A stretch of DNA of 64,000 nt. It comes from Symsagittifera roscoffensis. Its lineage: Eukaryota > Xenacoelomorpha > Acoela > Convolutidae. Position 1 is the first letter of the stretch. Every line of letters begins with the position of its first letter. The notes beneath the pieces were generated by a model that had not been told where the DNA came from, did no database searches, and was given only the letters and a program-made list of their open reading frames with translations. The position numbers were made by a program, and so were the translations under genes. The stretch lies in assembly GCF_963678635.1 (NCBI RefSeq), contig NC_087068.1, positions 47,013,785 through 47,077,784 of the forward strand, in the 5' to 3' direction. Below are positions 10,621 to 22,447 of this stretch, piece by piece.

Positions 10621-12664
10621 ATGTCAAAGCGGGTTGCTCCCAAGAATTCTAGGGCTTCCGGCTTCAAGACGCTCAAGGCCTTCTTCACCAATAGTCCCTA
10701 GTCCCAAGAAGTCACCACCCGTATCCAGTGCTACTGCTCCTGAGCCTGACAAACCTGGACCATCAACTCCAGACACGCCCATACCTGGACCTTCAAGGCT
10801 CTGAGAGCCACTGGCATTTTTCGTCACCATAAAAGATGAAACTCTTTCATCGACTTGTTCTATATCTCCGTTCTCTGAGCAGGCCCTGTAGACTCCAGTT
10901 TACATAGACATAGGAGTCTACAACTTCAGTTCGCTGGAGATGGACCTTGATCTCAAGTTTGCTCTTCGAGACAGCCCCAATAGACCCGCACTGCAAAACT
11001 GGCCATTCGAAATTGTAACCAAGCAAGGTAAGACAGAGAAAAGACCACTTGGACCTCAATATCTCGATAAGTACACATTTGTGGTCTACTCAATGATGCA
11101 AGAAGGCTTTATCTGTCGCTTCTGTTTCTGCTTTGCTGACATCGAAGAGATAAAGAAATCTGGCGGTTCTTTTGAAATACTTCTTGTTCACAAGCCTTTC
11201 CAGAAGATTGCACGCCTGTCAAACGACTCGGAGCCTCATCGGAAGAGTTCCCATCACAAAAAAGCTTTGGAGAAAACGCAGGCTTTCCTGGATTCAGTCA
11301 AGCACCCAGAGCGACACATCGATGTTTCCTTCGACCGAGCGGTTGCCAAAGAAATGGAGAAAAACAGGCAGTTTCTGACGCCGATCATCAGTACAATTAT
11401 CTTCACTGCTCGACTTGGACTTCGCATCGGAGGCCACAGAGATGATGGAAGTTCCCTGATCTCAGCCTCGACTGAGTCCAGTGACGTCTCATCCGGAAAT
11501 TTCAAGGCCCTTCTTCAATGCATAGAACCAGTCATAGAACCAGCTCATTATCATCATAGGGGACATCATCATGGATTGAATTGTATCTAGAGTCACCGCT
11601 TCGAAAAATTTTACTGTGATTGCTGACGAAACTACTGACATCTCAAGAACGGAGCAGGTCTCAAGTTCTGTCCTGTACTGGGATATCACCGAGGTCCGAG
11701 AGGAAATGAACACCAAGGTAACAACACTTGCAGACATCATCTTGACATGGATCACATCAGCTGGACTAGGAGACGCCTGCTTGGTTGAACAGAGCTACGC
11801 TGGGGCACCCACATGATGCTGTCTTGACGTTCCTCCAGCTTCTGCCAGCTGTAAAAGTTTTGCTTCGGACTGCAGTGCGTACCTTGTTGGAACATTACGA
11901 TCAGAGTTTATAATTGCACTGATGAGCATGAAGCATGTTCTAGCTGCTACAAAACCCACCAGTGTTACTCTTCAAGGCCCAGCTCTGGAATTTCCCGAAG
12001 CTGTTGAGCACATAAAGAACTTACGTTTTCTCTTCCAGCAATGGCGGGACAGTGAATGCAGTGGTTGCTATCAAAGGATCCATAATTATACTGTCAAAAT
12101 TGGCGATGTCCATCTAGAGGGTCGGAGAGACCGGCCTCCTACAACTACATCAGCGTACATCAAATCATTTCCGTCAGACTTTCTACCTGCCTTTCATCGA
12201 CTGCTTACTGTTAGACTTGCAGGAAAGGTTCTCGGCGGCTGTCGCGTCTTAATCCAAAGTGTGCAAGCTCCTTCCTCGCTGGATTTCGGACAAAGATGCA
12301 ACTAAAGAAGATTTTGATGACTTGGTCGTTCTGTATCGGAACGTACTGCCGGATGGTGACTTTGGGAGCGAGTTCCGAGTCTTGAGGAATATGCGACGCT
12401 TTCCCCTTACAGCTAATTATCAGAATTAAAATCTGTCATCAGTCGGCAATGCAACCAAATTAAAGCAACCTTTCCAGTAACAGTTTGCACTGCGGAACGC
12501 TCTTTCTCCAAATGAAATTGCTGAAAAACTACGTTCGATATAATATGAAAGAAGATGGCTTATCGAGTTTAGCTTTGATATGCATCGACAAAGAAGTGAA
12601 AATAAATGTTCATGATGTCAGAGACAGATTTGCCGCAAAAAAACGCAGGCTCACTTTTGTATAA
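10621..12664 (+). pseudogene. hAT-superfamily transposase relic (TTF zinc finger / DUF4371 type)
   Basis: The coding remnant lies in several frames. It starts MSKRVAPKNSRASGFKTLKA, then stops after the short basic N-terminus. The 10940-11590 piece has a TTF-like zinc finger (GFICRFCFCF … SSHHKKALE) and the DUF4371 motif LGLRIGGHRDDGSS. After a frameshift near 11575 comes FTVIADETTDIS (catalytic-core DETTD). 11922-12305 has LEFPEAVEHIKNLRFLFQQW. 12300-12420 and 12455-12512 continue to VTVCTAERSFSK, the hAT C-terminal dimerisation signature, followed by a shift and LLKNYVRYNMKEDGLSSLAL. At least five breaks make it non-functional. It sits in the 11.9-kb intron of the CEP135-like gene, on the opposite strand. 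A matching terminal repeat follows at 12727-12751. Confidence 0.88.
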
Positions 12665-12726
12665 ATTAAATTTTGCTGATTTTTGAATTAAAGTTTTGCT
12701 AGTGTTTTACCAAAAATCCGCCCCCC

Positions 12727-12751
12727 TCGGAAAATCTTAGATTCGCACCTA
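12727..12751 (+). mobile_element. right terminal inverted repeat of the hAT relic
   Basis: The words GGAAAATCTTAGATTC and GCACCTA are a diverged reverse complement of the CAGGGGCGGATCTAGGATTT end seen at 62054. They lie 63 bp after the transposase stop. The left end of the same element was not found. The (TA)n tract and truncation upstream may have removed it. Confidence 0.6.
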
Positions 12752-15700
12752 GGATAAGTATATAGCCATCCACAACGTAGCAGTTTTGTCTAATTCAGGT
12801 CTTTTTTTTGCTTTTTTCTCCCCACAAGTTTCCAAAATATGATCAAGGTGTCCAAATTTTATAGTTGCTTCAAAGATCTGGATGTCAGCTTCTGTATTGC
12901 ATTCAAAAGATGTAGCGTTCGCTTAAATTTTACGCTTTCAAAATTTGAGCATCAAAAATTATACAGAACCAGATATGAGAACCATGAGCAGTGCAACAAA
13001 AAAGTCGAAGTCTAGAGGTCCGTTGAGTGTAATGAGCAGTTTCCTGGCTTTCTTACTTCGCTACTATATTTTGCCTCAACTCGGTTTTTCAAAACAATTT
13101 TTGATGTTAATCGGATTACTGGTTTAACCTCTCTGTTTTTTCTACTGATTCCATTCGGAACTAACAAATTTTTAGATCCAATTAAATAAACCCTTCCTTT
13201 TACTTGAACAAGTCTATTGAAATTTTTCAGTGCATTACGTTACGGTGTAGGTTGAACTAAAAGACCGATAAAAATTTTAAGATAAAAAGAAATTAGGTAC
13301 ATAAAATCATTAAGAAAATTGATCGCCAAATGGTGGTTAAGCCGATTACAATCTCCTTTAATATCAGCCGAAAATTCGAACGATCATATTTTGAGGAAGA
13401 AGTTTACTTACCTAATACATACGTAACATAGAAAAAATGGTTAAAAACAAATACATTTCACTTAAAGTTCGTTTCATGGAGAAATCTATAATCTGTGGGT
13501 GTTCGCCTTTTTAAGTGTTCGGCCCTATATTTTCCCAGCAGACAATTGTGTTTCTTTCTTTTTGTTTCGTTCAATCGTAATCAAATTTTGACCTTGAAAA
13601 TTTAAAAAAGTTCTGAATTCTCGCAGGCAGCAATTTCTTTTCATCACAATGAGCTCCCATTTCCCCCCAGACTTCAGCCTTAGCGGCGAGATGAAATCTG
13701 TAAATTGAATTACCGGGGAGTTAATCCAGCCCTTAGAAATCCAATTGGGTTTGAAGTGCCTTCAAATGATGACGTAAGCTAATGAAGAGTTGATCAAGTC
13801 GGCATGAAAAGACCTCTTCAGTTTTACTTTCAGAAACTGAACTTTTTACTTAAAGTTTTATCACGGTTCTCAAAGTTCAACTTACGCACTAAATTCTAAT
13901 CAGAAAAACCTAAGCCTTTAATCGAATTTGACTTATAACTGTCTGTTTCACGGAATAAGTTTGGGAAGATTTTAAGGGCATACTTGCAAATGTCAAGCTC
14001 GAAATAACAAAAATTTGAATTACAAATTTTTTTTTGACAAAGGGGAAAAGAGGTCGTCATTAAGAGGTCAAAGAAAATTCAACTTCAGATTTTTTTGAGA
14101 AGTTTTAATTGAACCGAAGAATCTTCGCGAGGTTGGTTGGGGTGGGTTTTTAATTAAAGTTTGATAATTTTGTCGATTTTTCTTATATTTGACCAAATTA
14201 ATTTTTCCGAGCTTCACAAAACGAGATTAGTAGGTTTTGACAGCAAAACTGCTTTTTTTTGCGCTCATCCTTACAAAATTTCAGTATGTATTGACGGCAT
14301 TTTCCAGTTTCTTGAAATATTTTTGACAGATATGATCATATTATAAATAAACAATAGTTATACGTTTATCTTCTATTCAATTGCTCATTTATTGATATCT
14401 ACAGTCTTATTTAAGTTAGTCGGACAAAACGAACAACAGAGAAAACTTGAAACAGGTTTTTTAAATGGGTTAAGATAAGACAAAAAGAGAAAAGAACAAA
14501 AAGTTCTGAGATTTTTACAAAAATTAGCATGATGCAATTTGCTTTGCAAAAAAAGCAAAGTAGTAAAAAAATATTCAAATTTTTACCTGAAATACGGTGC
14601 AATTTGAATCTTTTCAAATAATTAAAATGTACACTGAAACTAATGAGTTAGTTGATGAAAAAGCTATGACAAAAGAACCCTGCTACACAGTCCAACAAAA
14701 CTCTCCAGGGTTGAAAACTCCAAAAATCTGCATAAGAGAATGTAATAAGCATGAAAAATTTGGCGTACATTTTTGGGGATTTTATATTTTTAGAATTTTG
14801 TTAGACTATGTAAAAACTTCGTTCTAAAACAATTGTTTTTATCAAATTACTCTGCTCGGTAATTTTAGAGTAATTTTAAATTGCCTAGAGAATTTAATTT
14901 TGTTTCGCGATAGTCAAAATTAATTTTATTCCAAAAATGGGGTCTTTTTTAATTTTTATTTTAAAAAGTATTTCAGAACTACGCTGAAACTAAAGAATTG
15001 ATCTATTCAAAAGTATTATCAGAAAAAGACTCTAATACAGCCGAACAGGCTTCTAGAATCTTAGAACCTCCAAACACTGAATTGTGGATTTTATTTTTCT
15101 AGAACGAACCAAAACTGAAAAAAGTTCGAGCCAAAACTGAAAACGTTTAATTTGATCTATACACGTTTTTGGCCCCTAATTTTGCGGGAATATTCAGCGA
15201 AACGCAGTTTGCTTGTGGTAATTTTTGATATGCAGCAAAAACGTACAAACCAAGCATTGAACGCCCTCATAACCATTTTATGCATGTAAAGGCATACACG
15301 TGAGTTTTGTGGAAAAAATAGTATTTTCAAGCTCAAAACCAAAAAACTATAGAATATCAGAGTGGTCCAGATTTGAAACAAGTTTTTTGAGAATTTGGTG
15401 TCAGCGTTGTTGTCCTACTGCTACGCATTTCTCATAAATGTTACCTTCTACCGCCGTTTGTTTAATTTACTTTACTTACTAATCTTAAAAAAATTACTGA
15501 ATCTTCATAGACTATTCTTCTATTATAAGCCTGCTCGCTGGCTTTAATTGCTCGAAATTAGAACAAACTCGAAAATTTTAAACCGGCTTTCCTTGACACT
15601 CAGAAAAATATTTCAAAACTTTTTTGTTCTTCGAATCACAATTAAAACGATTTTTATATGATATATAACTTGATCCATTTTTACAATTAATACCTGATTT

Positions 15701-15784
15701 TGGATCGTAAACAAAAAAAAAAAAAACACCCGAATACAAATTTTCTCTACATTTTTCAAATGGTCTGAATAAAAATTGTCACAT
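12752..15784. other. intron sequence, few features
   Basis: Apart from the hAT interior remnant at 14130-14330 I see no gene. Short frames at 12945, 14411 and 14597 have no recognisable similarity. Confidence 0.5.
14130..14330 (+). mobile_element. hAT MITE interior remnant
   Basis: Shares 'tttgaccaaattaatttttc' plus 'cgagctcac'-like sequence with the interior of the element at 2823-3196. Both ends have been lost. A similar remnant is at 15785-15960 (gttttctgagctctcccaaa and a 'ctgcgccgcac' segment). Confidence 0.35.
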
Positions 15785-16205
15785 GGTCGACCAAGTTGTT
15801 TTCTGAGCTCTCCCAAAGCACCAAAAAGTCTTGCTTAGGCAAAACTTTCTGCGCCGCACTAAAAAAATTGAAAAAACTTTTTGAAATATATTGACCAAAA
15901 AACGCGTTCTTTCGGCGCGCGCTTCCCCTTCAAAACTGTTTAATTTTGGCGGCAATGGCGCTTTACAAAAATTACCGTCAGCCAAAATTGGATATTTTAA
16001 AATAGTACAAAGGGTGAACCTTTGGGTCGGCAGGAGGTCAAATTCTTGAGGGTTGAATTCCTATTTTTTATTGTCGAAATTTGATTGTGGAACTGCACCA
16101 AAAAACTTAATTAAATTTCTTTGTTGTCAACGCATTGCTTTTCGTCAACGTAAGTTTTTTTTAATGAAACTGCGTGCATACCTCAAGCAAAATTTTAAGG
16201 TCCTC

Positions 16206-16445
16206 AGTATAAATAACAAAAGGATAGATTTTGCTCCTTCTAACAAATCAATTATGACAAACAAGCTTCTTTTAACCGATTTGGACAACAAAACCTTCAA
16301 TTTTCAGCCCAGGACAACAATACTTTTTGAATGATGTGAAAAAAATTCCGTCAAAAATTGCTAAATCAAAAATCGAAAATTGTTTGAAGAAAAACCCACC
16401 CCGAGCACAAATATTCCGTTACTTTCGTACGAAAGTTGGAACAAT
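16206..16445 (+). mobile_element. family A repeat, right part with internal deletion
   Basis: Matches the consensus from 'acaaaaggatagattttgct' to the right hairpin CTTTCG-ta-CGAAAG and TTGGAACAA. The central GCGCGA palindrome block is missing: the sequence jumps from the 'ccgatttgg' segment to 'cagcccaggacaaca'. Confidence 0.6.
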
Positions 16446-17216
16446 AATTGAATGAAACACATTCAACTTTAAGAATCACAAAAATCACCATCTCAAAGAA
16501 CGAGACTCTAAATCAGTTAATTGGTTTTTTCTAAATATACAATACATTTTAGACAACAAGCCTTTCGTAAGACTTTATCTTAATCAATTAGTGCACTCGA
16601 GCATTCTTGATAATAACTCTAATTGCTTTTTTTGTCAAAATTATACTCAATTACTGAGTTTTGCACAATTTTTGCCCCTCTTTGCCCTTACTTAGAATGA
16701 GAAACTACAATTGACCACTTTCATAGTAACTGAAAAATTTAATTACGTATTTAACTAAAAACAAGTTCATTTGAAAGTGTTTTGGTGTTAGGAAATTTCA
16801 TTTGGAATGCTTTTTTAAATATCGAACCAGGACTGATTTTGCATCTTTATAATCCGCTATGTCAGCTAACAAATAAATTGTCTTGTTAAATGAATAATTT
16901 GACAAAAGCGAAATAATTAAAGTGATTTAATTTTTAACTAAATATTTCAACTTAGGATCGAAATTTCATTCGAAAATTTGTCGAACGGAAAAATTCATTT
17001 CAAGCAAAACTATTTGGTTACTTTCGTTGTTGTTTGTGGAGCATAATCAAAAAGTCAAAACTGAGTTTTTTGAATTTCAATATGCGATTTGAGTGAGACG
17101 CATTGTTTTTTAGTCTTCAATTTTTGTAATTATAAAAGAATAATTATGATTTACATCTTTAATGCTCAATAACTGATATTGAGTGATTTTTGATAGTGAT
17201 TGAAGACAGTGGCTGA

Positions 17217-17820
17217 AAAATTGCGAGCTCGGGCTGGCTTTTTTCTCCCAATCAGACAAACTTCACTTTTTAATTAGCCTATTTTGACGGAATTTTCCGA
17301 CTGCTTATAAGTTATATGAAGCCTTGTTCGCTCTATAACAATAGAGTGAATTTTTCAAAAAAAAGATGATTTTTTAGATTTTTAACATAAATTTATGGAA
17401 AAGATCAGAGATGAATTATTTTTCCAAATTTAAGCTCAGGACAACAATATTTTATGAACGATTTTTTATAAAAAAAAATCTCATCAAAATGGCTAGTTAA
17501 AAAGTCGAAATTTGTCTGAAGAAAAAAATCACCCCAATACAAATAAAGTCGGAACAAAAACACCGTTGTCTTGAGCTCGAATTTAAAACATTATTTCACC
17601 TCTGATCTTTTTTTGTAAGGTTATGGGGTTTAAAAACTATCAATTTGGTCGAATAACGATCGATATATTTCAAGTGTGATATAAGATTAACAAGCCTTAA
17701 AATATTTAATCCGTCTTAGAATTTTTTCCAAATTGAATTGAAGCTTGCTATTTTGTCTACTTAAAACTTTTCTCTATGTAGAATATATCACTTTGTACTT
17801 TACAGAGCGTGTGGTGGAAG
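17217..17820. repeat. scrambled family A fragments
   Basis: Three decayed pieces lie together. A reverse right end is at 17217-17300. A forward right part is at 17403-17557 (taagctcaggacaacaatat … ATAAAGTCGGAACAA). A reverse left and middle part is at 17585-17820 (catttcacctctgatc … gcgtgtggtgg). The mixed strands resemble an inverted pair broken by rearrangement. Confidence 0.5.
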
Positions 17821-19619
17821 ACATTTTTTAAAATGTTTTAAAATTTTTTTGTGTTATTTGACAGAAATTTTTTCTAAAATATTTTTTAAATTTTTTTGTG
17901 TTATTTTCTACGTAGAAGCATGTAGTAGAAAAAAGAATGAGACTTCGCAGTAGATTCCCCTAATAAATCCTATGCAGTATAGTTTGAGCTGCAAATGTAA
18001 AAATCCGTAAATTTTCCGTTGCCGTGAACGACTACCTGTACTTTGAAATTTTACTATTTTTTCGCCTTAGGTGTCTCAATTGATCCGTACTCAGTTTCCG
18101 ATGAAGGCTCATCTTAAACCGAAAGCGAAAAATTTAACCGAAAACGAAAAAAAAAACACTTTGCTATAAATATATAGTTCTGTTCGGATATACATTTAAT
18201 GCACCACTGCAACATAATAAGGATCTGCTTAAATAGCAGTTTTTCCAAAATGGAGTAGGTGCAAATAACATTTTTAGTTCAGCGTTATTAGTTCATCAAA
18301 ACTGAAAATTCTAAAAGTAACAAGGTCAAAAATGACGCCTTATTTAGCATCATAATTATAATCATCTTCACTGAACTATATAAGCTCTATCAGCGTATTT
18401 CTAAGGTAGTCTTAATACTCAATGAAAACATGAAAAAAATTTAAGAATTCCCATGAGGTTTGAGAGCTCATCTCTAAACTAGAGAAAAATACTTCTGAGA
18501 AATTGAATTGAACTGAGCGAGGGGCGCTTAGCCATTGCACTTTCCTTAAAAAGACTGATTAGTTTCCAGGTTATAAATAGAAACTCATTATACGATACCG
18601 TCCTCGTCATACAAAAAATAAATGAGTTATCATAAAAAGAGATTAATACCACCTTTTGGAAAAAAATTGCACTTATTTTTACTGTGATCTTTTTAAGATC
18701 TTTTCTTTGTTTCAGTCGTAATGTATAAATTCAGCAATTTTGAACAGTATAAAAACTGGTTTTTTATTGTCGACGAAAAAGTTGTTAGAGCAAACGCATG
18801 AAAAGTCCAACTTGACTAGAAAATGACAAAAATGATAATTTATTTCTAAGCACCTGTTCGTTATTCTCATTAGCTGATCTCTATTGATCAAAAGAAAGCT
18901 CAAACAAGTCAGAATTGTTTGAATGGTGTTTCCTAATTTGATTAATCACAATTTTCCAACATCAAGATTTTTCATGCACTTTATAACGTCCACCTTCAAA
19001 GCTCTTTAAGCTCTCAGAAAAAAGCGAACAGTTATAAATATAGAAAAGAAAACATGAACAAAAAACCTTAAAATTTAGAAAGGTTGAAAAGACAATAGTC
19101 CGCCATCTGATAATTCCAAGTCTGTTGTAACCCAATTTGAACTCACAGCGGCTGCACAAATTAGGGCGAAAATGAATGTTCCGGCTAGACTTTAGTTTTG
19201 GTTCAAAAAGTTGATCGAATTAAAAAAAAACGAAGTCAAGAACAAAGTGGTACATTTTGCAGATCAATTGAGCAATTCCTTTTTCTGTAATGACCAATTG
19301 AGCTCTTCTCAAACAAAACCGGCAAAGCACAACAATTGGCGTTATCAAACGCGAGCACGTGGTTGATGTAATGTTGCATATATAGCACGCAATCATTTGA
19401 ACGAATGGATTTGTTTTATTGAGCTTCCGAAAAAGTTTCAAAAAAAAAATCAAAATCTGTTAATATCAATAAGATTTTTTGTAAAGGTAATCAATGCTTC
19501 GAGGAAATTAAGTTCCAAGGGTTGATGCTGTAACCTTGCATCTAAATACTGAATTTAAATTTTGCCAAAATATCCTACGCCAATTTGCCCTACGCCTAAA
19601 GACAGAATTTTAGTTTAGA
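17821..19619. other. intron sequence, nothing recognised
   Basis: AT-rich, with no coding pattern. 16446-17216 is similar. Small frames on the minus strand (18712-19453) lack splice or domain support. Confidence 0.5.
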
Positions 19620-19745
19620 CGGAACAGCAAAAAAGTGATCGCCGCAAACGCGCCAACGGTAAGTTTCTAGACCAAAATTAGATCCGGTTAATGCCGCAAA
19701 GCGACGACGCGCTCGTAGCGCGCCCACCGGCAACCTTGAAACGAG
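19620..19745. other. CpG-rich patch in AT-rich surroundings
   Basis: Contains 'gatcgccgcaaacgcgcc' and 'gcgacgacgcgctcgtagcg' with many CG dinucleotides, unlike the surroundings. No open frame or splice sites support an exon. It could be an unmethylated regulatory patch or a transposon end. Confidence 0.35.
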
Positions 19746-19785
19746 ATAGTCGGCTCAGTTATCTTTGACCAATTGAACTATTAAT

Positions 19786-19894
19786 GGAACATAGGTTAAA
19801 TTGGTACAGGGTAACTTGGCATAGGGTAGATTGGAACATAGGGTAGATTAGTATAGGGTAGATTGGCATAAGGTAAATTGGAATTGGGTAGATT
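19786..19894 (+). repeat. minisatellite, ~16-bp units of (C/T)ATAGGGTAGATTGG type
   Basis: About six imperfect units such as 'acataggttaaattgg', 'catagggtagattgg', 'tatagggtagattgg' and 'cataaggtaaattgg'. It is purine-rich on the plus strand. It lies directly after a CpG-rich patch. Confidence 0.75.
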
Positions 19895-20457
19895 TTCATG
19901 GAACCATTTCATATAATTCAACTAGTTTCACTAGGTTATAAACAACTCAGGTATTTCTTAACTGCCCCACCCTCTCCACGCGAGAATTACGCCGATTAAG
20001 CTGATTTTTTATTCGAAACAAAAATAGTCAATTAAAAAAATAAATGAATTACTGAAACTTATCGAAAATTTTTGAGTCATGTTTGAACCCAGGTGGCCTA
20101 AAATGGTTTAAACTGAAACACTTTTTGTAGAAGGCTCAAGAACATCAAAAATTTCAGAGATCATACAAACTTCCGTAGAAAATTCCATATCTCTTAAGGA
20201 AAAATCCACACTGAGCAGAGAATCTTATAATTTTCTTCCAGAATCGTAACAAAAATTGCGCTTAAATCCTAACAAAAAGCAACAGCGGCTTTCCAACATG
20301 TTTTATACTAACCATGGTAGCAATTAAAAAAGACACGTGGCAATGAAAAAATAGTGAAAAAACGGCAAGACAAATTTGACGTAAAGGTGTTATAAGCGAT
20401 CATTAGGTTGAGTATTAGAAATATGCAATGGCAATGATGGCTTTTGCGATCGAACTC

Positions 20458-21040
20458 TTGTTTGAACTCTAGATTCAGTGCTGCCATAGCTTCATTGCTG
20501 CCATAATATGTATCATAGTTGAGAATTAGAGTGAACCTTATTTAACTCTAAGTTTTAATTTCATGAATGTATTGTAAAAATACATTTTACAAACAAGTTC
20601 CTAATAAAAGGAGCGAGAAATTGAAAATTCCGCATTAAAATTAATGATACTTTGAATAAAAGTTGGAAAACGTCTGCTATTTTTTTCAGGCGCCGCTTCC
20701 AATTTTTGCTCAAAAAAAACAACTTGTTGGACTTTCACGAAAAAGCCAATTTGAGCAATCCTTTAAACTCTAACTTCAGTACTGCCATAGCTTGCTATGC
20801 ATCATAATTAAAAATTTGAGGGAAACTTATTTTTTGTAAGTTAGAATTTCCTTAATATACCGTGAAAACATATTTTAAAAAAGGTTTCTAATAAAAGGAA
20901 TGAGAGATTGCAAAAATTCCCATTAAAACTAATGGTACTTTGCATACAGCGTCTGCAATTTTTTTTTTCAGGCGCCTTTTCAATTTTTGTTTATGAAAAA
21001 ATTGATTGTTCGTTTTCTCCAAAAAGCCAATCTGAGCAAC
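20458..21040. repeat. tandem duplication, ~287-bp unit
   Basis: Two diverged copies in tandem. Markers are 'ctgccatagcttcattgctg' / 'ctgccatagcttgctatgca', 'cctaataaaaggagcgagaa' / 'tctaataaaaggaatgagag', and 'ttcaggcgccgcttcc' / 'ttcaggcgccttttc'. The offset is 287 bp at the middle marker. Confidence 0.75.
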
Positions 21041-21550
21041 ATCTGAAAAAATTAAAGGCTTGACATTATAAATAAGTGGTTCAATTAGCATCAAATTGTC
21101 GAGAAAATTAATCATTTCAAATTTTTATTCAGTTTAATGGTACGATATTTAAATAGCAAAAAGTATAGATCTTAAATTAGTACCGTAATGTAAGGTCTCG
21201 GCTTTTCATCAATCCAAACTTTCTATGAATACTGAAAAACGTTTTAGTAAGCCTAAACTAGAACCACCTTTTGGTTCTAATAATACTTTCCGCAACTTTT
21301 GTTTTCAACTTTCAGGGATTTCTGATTGGCTAAAAAAATTATGATCTTCACCAGAAACTGGTATAGTAGAGACATTGTTCAATGGGGATCTTGATGACTA
21401 TGGTACATATTAAAAAACTTCAAACCCTACAAACACTAATTCATTGGGTAGGCAATATCACAATTGTGGTACCTTATGACGAAACCTCCCCTTTTTGCAA
21501 TGGGCAGGGGAGGGGGTAATCAAGGTATTTTAATTGGTTGATTATAATAC

Positions 21551-21700
21551 CTGTTCGTATAGCTGCTGAGTCTTGTCTCTTTCGTTGGTGAGTAGTTTGA
21601 CACTGGACTGTATTTCACGCATGTGTCGCTCGAATCTGTCCAACATACCCTGCAATTCCACACGCTCCTTCTTCAACTTGGAAATCTCTTCCTCGTACAC
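21551..21700 (-). CDS. CEP135: CEP135/TSGA10-like protein, exon (second seen)
   Basis: A 150-bp exon of 50 codons: VYEEEISKLKKERVELQGML, then DRFERHMREIQSSVKLLTNE, then RDKTQQLYEQ. It matches the family segment 'ERDELQRMLERFEKYMEDIQSNVKLLTAERDKL' of CEP135 and the 'LEKYERHLAEIQGNVKVL' equivalent of TSGA10. The acceptor is gtaatttag, the donor is CAG|GTATTA, and it is phase 0 at both ends. LYEQ runs directly into ANEELLRL of the next exon, as LYEQAQEEIARL does in the family. The downstream intron is 11.9 kb and contains the hAT transposase relic and many repeats. Confidence 0.93.
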
Positions 21701-21799
21701 CTAAATTACACAATTGTTCCACAATTATATCACCACTGACATAACATAACTGACGACATAACATGATCAATAATAGTTAACTACACGTTTTAATCGCAT

Positions 21800-22447
21800 C
21801 CCGGGTCGAGGTGCTCGTCTTATGTTTCGATTTCAAAAGTCGAGCAAGTGCAGTTTTTCGACTGGAATTTCGCGGTTGAGAAGCACTTTTAAGTCGAGCA
21901 CAAAACCGAAACATATCCTATTTTGGTCGAGAGAGTCAAGACAAAGATCGAGCACAGTCGAAACAATTTTGTTCGATAAAGTCGAAGGGGGCTATTCTCA
22001 TGCGCGAAGGACCGAATGGGCAAAAAAACTCGTCAGCAAAAGACCGAAAACAAAGTTAGCTGAAAGTCAATTTAAAAAAAAAAATTGCCATTCAATTAAA
22101 TGAATTAAATGAAGCAATATTTTGAAGCAAACTTTCATAACGAAACCCTTGAGACAAACATTAAAAAAGCCATTGTTGGTCACACCGCTTGAAACAAAAC
22201 TGATATGAATCAAAGATTTTTTTGTCTGTTGAGAGAGTCAAGAATTTTTAGTCGAAAATTTAAACATATCTATGCAAACATTAAAAATGCCATTGATGGT
22301 CGCAACCCTTTTTTGTTGGGCCGAGAAAGTAAAAAAACCAAAGTTATGTTCAAAAAGTCGAAACACACCCAATTCGCTCAACACGGTCGAAAAATACCAA
22401 GTTTTATTCGAGAAACTCAAAATATAAATCGAGCACCTCGACCCAGG
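21800..22447. mobile_element. TCGA-rich inverted-repeat element
   Basis: 648 bp. The left end is CCCGGGTCGAGGTGCTCG and the right end is CGAGCACCTCGACCCAGG, complementary except for one position. The interior is crowded with GTCGAAA/GTCGAG words on both strands and two copies of a 'aaacattaaaaatgcca'-type segment. Open frames inside are by-products of the low stop density. It ends about 100 bp upstream, in gene order, of the CEP135-like exon at 21551-21700. Superfamily unknown. Confidence 0.7.
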
